Origin: Piscibacillus sp052246295
GTDB lineage: Bacteria > Bacillota > Bacilli > Bacillales > Alkalibacillaceae
Length of the DNA: 64,000 nucleotides
Reading direction: 5' to 3' (one strand)
Assembly (NCBI GenBank): GCA_052246295.1
Contig: JBQQCO010000019.1
Position numbers and translations under genes: made by a program. This document shows positions 59,135 to 64,000 of the stretch, one piece after another. The notes beneath the pieces were generated by a model. That model was not told the origin of the DNA, did no database searches, and worked only from the letters and a program-made list of their open reading frames with translations. The number at the start of each line of letters is the position of its first letter. The first letter of the stretch is position 1.

Positions 59135-59710
59135 ATGATGTGGGAGACCGATGAGTCATTGATCAGAGGAATGGCACAACAGTCCAGTCAAGCTTTTCAT
59201 TTGTTTTATGAAAAATATATCGATTATGTCTATCGCATTGTCATTGGCATTGTAAAAGACCATGAACAAGCGCTGGATTTATGCCAAGAATTATTCTTAG
59301 AGTATTACAGTAAAGCTCATACATATAGCGAAGAAAGAGGTAGTGTTAAGGCGTGGATTGCTGTAAGGGCGAGGAGTCGATCTTTAGACTATCTACGAAA
59401 GCAAAAGCGGGAGACTGAATATGTTCAAGGGATGTCAGGAGCAACTGATCAATCACCACAAGACATATATTTGAAAAAAGAAGAACGTATTAGTTTGATA
59501 GAATTTTTGTTTAAATTACCTGCTAAACAGCGAAATGCGATTGTCGATCATTATGTTAATGAGTTATCGCATTCTGAGATTGCCAGTAAGGTAGATAAGC
59601 CCCTAGGTACTGTGAAATCGTCTATTAGATACGGGATTCGAAAGCTAAGAGATTTTTATATTCGAGAAGAAAAGCGAGGTGAATCTAATGAAAACCAACC
59701 ATCTAACTGA
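59135..59710 (+). CDS. ECF-type RNA polymerase sigma factor
   Basis: Sigma-70 family, extracytoplasmic-function group, 191 residues. Region 2 (about 20-90: FHLFYEKYIDYVYRIV and ARSRSLDYLRKQKRE) and region 4 (about 125-180: LPAKQRNAIVDHYVNELSHSEIASKVDKPLGTVKSSI). GGGAGGG precedes the ATG. Overlaps the anti-sigma gene by 23 bases. Divergent from the NEW3/ABC operon, which is a likely target because such pairs often control surface transporters; the promoter cannot be read with confidence. Confidence 0.92.
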   Translation: MMWETDESLIRGMAQQSSQAFHLFYEKYIDYVYRIVIGIVKDHEQALDLCQELFLEYYSKAHTYSEERGSVKAWIAVRARSRSLDYLRKQKRETEYVQGMSGATDQSPQDIYLKKEERISLIEFLFKLPAKQRNAIVDHYVNELSHSEIASKVDKPLGTVKSSIRYGIRKLRDFYIREEKRGESNENQPSN

Positions 59711-60371
59711 TGAACAACTAGTTGATTGGATCGAAGGTGAAATAGACGATGACACATTTATTTGGTCGCATTTAAATCAATGTGAAAAGTGTTATCACAA
59801 TTATCGTAACTGGAAAAAACTTCTGCAATCTGGTAAGTCATTAAATGAAGTGGACAGAAAGAGTGTTTGGAAAGGGATCCAAGAAAAGAAGCAGGCAAAT
59901 GAGTATCAGAAGAATAAACGTAAGAAGTATTTGGTCTCAGCCGGGTGGATTGCCTCGTGTTTTATATTTTTAGTCGTTGGCTATGTATTGGGGCAAGGGC
60001 AACCCTCGAATTATGTATCAACGACTGTAAATGAAGATCAGCTAGATACGTTTATGAATGAACCTGTCCGACATTATGACATGATTCATAGCGAAGGTGG
60101 AGAGCGTCAAGGTGTTGCCTGGTATAATCCACTTAACCGACAAATGATTTTGTATTTGGATGATCCAAGATATTTGGACGGTGAAACAAAAGAAGTGCAT
60201 ATCGAAACGGCCGAACGCGTGATTCAAGTACAACCTAATCATTTACAGGACGGAAAAATGCAGTTTTACTTAAGCGATCGGGAATTGCAAGGAATCATGC
60301 AGTTAATTGTAGGTCATGACGATCATGAACAAACCTATCATTTTCAGATGATGACAAAGAATGTGGATTAG
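59688..60371 (+). CDS. Membrane anti-sigma factor with zinc-binding motif
   Basis: Anti-sigma protein of 227 residues. N-terminal zinc anti-sigma domain with HLNQCEKC (HxxxCxxC, near 28-35) that holds the sigma factor, one membrane helix (about 83-104: SAGWIASCFIFLVVGYVLG) and an extracytoplasmic C-terminal domain of about 120 residues with no family I know. ATG at 59688 follows GCGAGGTGA and overlaps the sigma gene. The signal probably reaches the C-terminal domain. Array D follows. Confidence 0.9.
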   Translation: MKTNHLTDEQLVDWIEGEIDDDTFIWSHLNQCEKCYHNYRNWKKLLQSGKSLNEVDRKSVWKGIQEKKQANEYQKNKRKKYLVSAGWIASCFIFLVVGYVLGQGQPSNYVSTTVNEDQLDTFMNEPVRHYDMIHSEGGERQGVAWYNPLNRQMILYLDDPRYLDGETKEVHIETAERVIQVQPNHLQDGKMQFYLSDRELQGIMQLIVGHDDHEQTYHFQMMTKNVD

Positions 60372-60397
60372 ACATAACTCTAAAAATGAGTGATTAT

Positions 60398-60754
60398 GTC
60401 GATATGAGATGTAGTTTTGCCGATTGGGAAGGCGCAAATGTTGATATGGAGCCTGGTTTTGTCGATAGGGACAGCACGAATGTCGATAGAGAGCGCGGTT
60501 TTGTCGATAGAGAGCGTGCTTTCATCGATTGGGAAGGTGCGAATGTCGATAGAGAGTGTGCTTTTGTCGATAGGGACAGCGCAAATGTCGATAGAGAGCG
60601 CGCTTTTGTCGATTGGGAAGGCGCAAATGTTGATATGGAGCCTGGTTTTGTCGATAGGGACAGCGCGAATGTGGATAGAGAGCGCGCTTTTGTCGATAAG
60701 GACAGCGCAAATGTCGATAGAGAGCGTGCTTTCATCGATTGAGATAGTGCTTTC
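60398..60754. repeat. 21-bp tandem array D (core GTCGATAG)
   Basis: Seventeen units at exact 21-bp steps from 60398 to 60734 (60398, 60419, 60440, 60461, 60482, 60503, 60524, 60545, 60566, 60587, 60608, 60629, 60650, 60671, 60692, 60713, 60734). Cores are GTCGATAG, GTTGATAT, ATCGATTG and GCCGATTG. Larger-scale duplications are visible: the block at 60419-60481 recurs at 60608-60670. Same core as array C, 4.6 kb away. Both strands are open in several frames; the proteins predicted there (SIDIRAVPIDK-like) I regard as artefacts. Located between convergent genes. The rest of 60372-60819 is the hairpin at 60781. Confidence 0.95.
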
Positions 60755-60780
60755 TAATATATGAACCTTTGAATAGCAAT

Positions 60781-60807
60781 CCCCCCTCACACATATAGTG
60801 AGGGGGG
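60781..60807. terminator. Hairpin downstream of gltC
   Basis: CCCCCCTCAC pairs perfectly with GTGAGGGGGG around ACATATA, 13 bases past the gltC stop. No T run, so terminator or processing/blocking signal. Confidence 0.6.
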
Positions 60808-60819
60808 AAATGCTTCATA

Positions 60820-61725
60820 TCAATACCCAAACTGATTCAATTTATTATAGTAAGTTTCGAGAAAATCGAAGAACACTTTTTCAGATGGGGCGAGAGAACG
60901 GTTGGTTGGTAGAACGATCCCGACCGTTCGTGTCACGTCTGGCTCCACAATTTCGACTGCCTTTGTGTCTCGCATTGGCATGTCTGTTAGAGTAATTTCA
61001 GGTAAAACACTTACTCCAAGGCCAGCTGATACCAACCCTTTGATTGTATCAACGTCCTCACCCTCAAACGCAATCCTTGGTTGAAACCCTACTTGTGAAC
61101 AAGCTTTCATGACAATGTCCCGAATGATATAACCTTGCCTAAACAAGACGAACTGTTCATGACGTAGTTGGTCGAGTCTTAAATAAGGCTCATTGACAAG
61201 TTCGTGCTGTTTGGATAAGAGTGCCATCATTTTTTCTGTGAAAAAGATATGCCCATCGAGTTGCGGATCACTCGAGGGTACAGGTGACACAAACGCGATG
61301 TCGATATGACCTTGAACGACGGCCTCGGATAGCTCTTTGACTGTTCCCTGCTGTAGTTGAAATCCGATTTGCGGATGTTCTTTTCTAAATGCTGAGATCA
61401 CATTTGGTAATGTTTTTGCTGCTAAGCTTGTTGGGAAACCAAGGCGTATGGTACCAGACTCTGGATTTAAGTACTCGTAGATTTCTCGTTCAGCTTTGTC
61501 CAATTCGTTCATCACACTTTTCACCCGTTCAAGAAAAATTTCCCCAACAGGTGTCAGTCGAATGCGACGACTTCCTCGAATGAACAGTTTTACCCCTAAT
61601 TCATCTTCTAAGTTAGCGATTTGTCGACTCACTGCTGATTGAGCCACATGTAATTCGGCTGCAGCTTCACTGACGTGTTCTAATTCTGCTACTTTAATGA
61701 AGTATTTAATTTGTCTAAGTTCCAT
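60820..61725 (-). CDS. gltC: LysR family regulator GltC
   Basis: Activator of glutamate synthase expression, 301 residues, cytosolic. N-terminal helix-turn-helix (VSEAAAELHVAQSAVSRQIA near 17-36) and a LysR effector domain (about 90-295, with GFPTSLAAKTLPNVISAF). The sequence order and wording follow Bacillus subtilis GltC closely: MELRQIKYFIKVAELEHVSE at the start. Divergent from gltA, with a GltC box in the gap. It also represses its own gene through the same box in B. subtilis. 2-oxoglutarate and glutamate act as effectors there. Confidence 0.92.
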   Translation of the reverse strand: MELRQIKYFIKVAELEHVSEAAAELHVAQSAVSRQIANLEDELGVKLFIRGSRRIRLTPVGEIFLERVKSVMNELDKAEREIYEYLNPESGTIRLGFPTSLAAKTLPNVISAFRKEHPQIGFQLQQGTVKELSEAVVQGHIDIAFVSPVPSSDPQLDGHIFFTEKMMALLSKQHELVNEPYLRLDQLRHEQFVLFRQGYIIRDIVMKACSQVGFQPRIAFEGEDVDTIKGLVSAGLGVSVLPEITLTDMPMRDTKAVEIVEPDVTRTVGIVLPTNRSLAPSEKVFFDFLETYYNKLNQFGY

Positions 61726-61749
61726 TATATCAACCCTTGTAAGCGCTAT

Positions 61750-61764
61750 ATCTCAAAATGAGAT
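61750..61764. promoter_or_regulatory. GltC box I
   Basis: ATCTC-AAAAT-GAGAT, a perfect ATCTC-N5-GAGAT dyad as in the Bacillus gltC-gltA region, placed between gltC and gltA 219 bp before gltA. Confidence 0.85.
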
Positions 61765-61770
61765 TAATTT

Positions 61771-61791
61771 TATCGAATATATATATTGATA
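61771..61791. promoter_or_regulatory. Second GltC-box-like dyad
   Basis: TATCGAATATATATATTGATA, a palindrome with TATC/GATA ends that overlaps the gltA -35 hexamer; the position fits a GltC activation site. A further dyad, TTCTCAA/TTGAGA, lies at 61884-61903. Confidence 0.5.
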
Positions 61792-61814
61792 GCATAACAG
61801 AAAAATTATACGAT
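61786..61814 (+). promoter_or_regulatory. gltA promoter
   Basis: TTGATA (61786-61791) and TACGAT (61809-61814), 17 bp apart. Long 5' leader to the gltA start. Confidence 0.65.
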
Positions 61815-61982
61815 TAGAATAGCTATTTTTCGCATTTTTATAACTTTTTTAACAGTTCTTAATCCGCAGCAGTTCCTCTAAATTTCTCAATAACCGCTTG
61901 AGATTTCCAAATTTTTTATAACCCAACAATCTCGCCAGATAAGAGGTTTGATATAGCATCAAAATGAAAGGATGGATGATGT

Positions 61983-64000
61983 ATGATACGAACAGGATTG
62001 CCACAAAAACAAGGTTTATACGATCCAAAACATGAAAGTGACGCGTGTGGAATTGGTTTTGTTGCTAATATAAACAATGAAAAATCACACAAAATGATTG
62101 AGGATGCAATCACGATTCTTTGTCGTTTAGAACACCGAGGCGGACGTGGGTCTGATCCGAGTACAGGTGACGGTGCAGGAATTATGATGCAAATTCCTGA
62201 TGAATTATATCGTAAGAAGTGGAATGAATTATTGCCTCAGCCAGGCGATTATGCGGTTGGGATGCTTTTCTTACCACAGCAGGAAAGTTTAAGGGAAAAA
62301 GCAGAAGAAATTGTAAATCAGGTTATTAAAGAGGAGAATCATGACTTAATCGGTTGGCGGACGGTTCCAGTCGATCAGTCCATGTTATCTGATACGGCCA
62401 AATCGACGATGCCTTATATTAAGCAAGTTTTTATTAAAAAACCTGAAACGACGTATTCAACTGAAAAATTCAATCAGTCGTTATATCTAATCCGTCGCAT
62501 TATTGAACGTCGAATTGCTTCGATGGATGAGTTTAAGCAAGGACCATTTTACTTTGCGAGCTTATCACCAGATATTGTGGTTTATAAAGGGATGTTAGTC
62601 CCAGAACAGATGGACGAATTTTATTTAGACTTAAAAGATCCAATAGCCAAAACAGCTTTTGGTATGGTGCACTCTCGTTATAGTACAAACACATTCCCAT
62701 CTTGGGAGCGTGCTCACCCGAACCGTATGGTCATGCACAACGGTGAGATTAACACAATCACAGGTAACGTGAACTGGATGAAAGCGCGTGAGACGGCTGC
62801 GATTTCAACAGTTTATGGTGAACGTCATAAGGACCTTTTACCAATTATTGATGAAACATCCAGTGACTCTGGTATGTTGGACCAAGCATTTGAGTATTTA
62901 GTGATGAATGGTCGTTCGATGTCGCAAACAGCAATGATGATGGTTCCAGAGGCTTGGGATTTAAACGAACAGATGAAAGACCCAGAGCGTGCTTGCTTTG
63001 AGTATTTAAGTACGATTATGGAGCCGTGGGATGGGCCGACTGCTATTGCGTATACAAATGGTAAACAAATTGGTGCATCACTAGACCGTAACGGATTACG
63101 CCCAGCACGTTATTACATTACAGAAGATGACCGCATCATTTTATCTTCTGAAGTTGGAGTTGTAGATGTTGAACCAGAAAAGGTCGTTCAAAAAGGCCGC
63201 CTCGCTCCAGGTGAGATGATTTATGTTGATTTAGAAGAACATGATGTTTTATTTAATGAAGATATTAAGCGTAGTATCGCAACGAAATTACCGTATCGTG
63301 AGTGGTTAAATGACTCACTTATTCAGCTAAAAGGGTCAATTGATCATGATTCAAGTGAAGAAGTAGATGAAGATACATTGCTTAAGTTCCAGTTGGCGAA
63401 TGGATATACGAAAGAAGAAACGATGAAAAACATTCTGCCGATGGTGACCGAACAAAAAGATCCAATTGGGTCGATGGGTAATGACACACCATTAGCCGTT
63501 TTATCTGAGCAGCCGCAGTTGTTGTTTAACTACTTTAAACAGTTGTTCGCCCAGGTGACGAACCCACCAATCGATGCGATTCGTGAAAAAGGTGTAACGT
63601 CGACAACGTCCTACTTAGGGCCGAGACATAATTTCTTAGATGATGGGCCTGAGCATTGTCGTCGCATTCGTCTTTACACACCAATTTTGAAAAAGCAAGA
63701 GTTCGATGCAGTCATTCATAACAGCCGAAGTGACTTCCGTTTTGAACGTTTTTCAATCACATATCCAGTTTCGCGTGGGAAACATGGACTAGAATCTACA
63801 CTAGAATCGTTATTTACACAAGTTGAAACGGCGATTAATCAAGGTGTATCAATGATTGTATTAACGGATTTAGATACATCTGAAGACCAAGTTGCGATTC
63901 CATCCCTGCTTGCGACAAGTGGATTACATCACTATTTAGTTAGAAAAGGGCTAAGAACCAAAGCAAGTATAATTTTAGAAACGGCAGAGGCACGCGATGT
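61983..64000 (+). CDS. gltA: Glutamate synthase large subunit (partial, runs off the window)
   Basis: First 672 codons of NADPH glutamate synthase, which transfers the amide of glutamine to 2-oxoglutarate. The N-terminal propeptide ends before Cys22 (SDACGIGF), the amidotransferase nucleophile. LEHRGGRGSDPSTGDGAGI follows near residue 50, as in all GltA/GltB. The frame stays open to the window end, and the gene should continue for about 850 codons more. ATG at 61983 follows AAAGGA; other ATGs nearby are out of frame. Regulated by the divergent gltC. Confidence 0.95.
   Translation, partial: MIRTGLPQKQGLYDPKHESDACGIGFVANINNEKSHKMIEDAITILCRLEHRGGRGSDPSTGDGAGIMMQIPDELYRKKWNELLPQPGDYAVGMLFLPQQESLREKAEEIVNQVIKEENHDLIGWRTVPVDQSMLSDTAKSTMPYIKQVFIKKPETTYSTEKFNQSLYLIRRIIERRIASMDEFKQGPFYFASLSPDIVVYKGMLVPEQMDEFYLDLKDPIAKTAFGMVHSRYSTNTFPSWERAHPNRMVMHNGEINTITGNVNWMKARETAAISTVYGERHKDLLPIIDETSSDSGMLDQAFEYLVMNGRSMSQTAMMMVPEAWDLNEQMKDPERACFEYLSTIMEPWDGPTAIAYTNGKQIGASLDRNGLRPARYYITEDDRIILSSEVGVVDVEPEKVVQKGRLAPGEMIYVDLEEHDVLFNEDIKRSIATKLPYREWLNDSLIQLKGSIDHDSSEEVDEDTLLKFQLANGYTKEETMKNILPMVTEQKDPIGSMGNDTPLAVLSEQPQLLFNYFKQLFAQVTNPPIDAIREKGVTSTTSYLGPRHNFLDDGPEHCRRIRLYTPILKKQEFDAVIHNSRSDFRFERFSITYPVSRGKHGLESTLESLFTQVETAINQGVSMIVLTDLDTSEDQVAIPSLLATSGLHHYLVRKGLRTKASIILETAEARD

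Noticed and set aside
55499..60754. CRISPR arrays in the tandem repeats
   Set aside because: There is no repeat plus unique-spacer pattern; units are 21 bp head to tail with a 6-8 bp core, and no cas genes are present.
60380..60790. Repeat-rich proteins (SIDIRAVPIDK and VDRERAFVD types) at arrays C and D
   Set aside because: Several frames are open on both strands because the period is a multiple of three and the unit lacks stops; no ribosome site or credible start.
61737..61750. cre site between gltC and gltA (TGTAAGCGCTATAT)
   Set aside because: The last two consensus positions do not match, and no other support.
1..64000. tRNA or rRNA genes
   Set aside because: No cloverleaf with TTCRANYC or rRNA-conserved segment was recognised by eye; a tRNAscan run would be needed to exclude one fully.

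Overview
The window looks like chromosomal DNA of a low-GC Gram-positive of the family Bacillaceae, probably a moderately halophilic or alkaliphilic member. The evidence is consensus AGGAGG ribosome sites, frequent GTG/TTG starts, CcpA, PerR, GltC and SinI-type regulation, MsmX-dependent CUT1 transporters without their own ATPase, and acidic proteins. The genus cannot be fixed from the sequence alone.

Layout: (1) 1-3.1 kb: 3' end of a group II intron, a nitronate monooxygenase, a NERD protein and panD. (2) 3.1-12.5 kb: a divergent amino-sugar cluster: secreted PIG-L deacetylase and an argininosuccinate-lyase-like enzyme on one side; ROK regulator, sugar ABC importer and nagB on the other, with a shared palindromic operator and a cre site. 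(3) 12.6-23.8 kb: nitroreductase, then acyl-CoA/ketone-body genes (CoA transferase A/B, 3-hydroxyacyl-CoA dehydrogenase, enoyl-CoA hydratase, acyl-CoA dehydrogenase, thiolase), then a second acid-catabolism operon ending in an IclR regulator. (4) 23.8-35.8 kb: membrane permease, Crp/Fnr regulator, a c-di-GMP riboswitch with a 41-residue SinI-like protein, nucleoside hydrolase, MFS exporter between two copies of a structured dispersed repeat, peroxiredoxin with a PerR-like box, small DUF2188 proteins, YitT and gamma-glutamyltransferase. (5) 36-54 kb: two sugar-acid regions. The first is LacI/rpiA/PfkB kinase/2-hydroxyacid dehydrogenase. The second is gluconokinase/RpiR divergent from 6-phosphogluconate dehydrogenase, a TRAP transporter, KDPG aldolase, galactonate dehydratase and an HPr-like protein. 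Between them lie chromate-type permeases, a second c-di-GMP riboswitch with a leader peptide and a CheY-like protein, and a cell-wall amidase. (6) 54-64 kb: AEC permease, a frameshifted small membrane protein, an ABC exporter with a NEW3-domain surface protein, an ECF sigma/anti-sigma pair, and gltC divergent from gltA, which runs off the window.

Two things stand out. First, many intergenic gaps hold tandem arrays whose repeat period is 21 bp (two turns of B-DNA). Each array has its own conserved 6-8 bp core followed by nearly random sequence, yet the register hardly slips. At least five clear arrays and a few decayed ones are present, mostly just past gene ends. Second, there are two c-di-GMP-I riboswitches, each controlling a tiny regulatory protein: a SinI-type antirepressor, and a single-domain response regulator whose start overlaps the stop of a 30-codon leader peptide. 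Together they suggest that c-di-GMP directly sets the level of protein-protein regulators in a motility/biofilm switch.

All calls come from reading the sequence; no database search was run. Domain names rest on recognised motifs, and residue positions are approximate unless stated.
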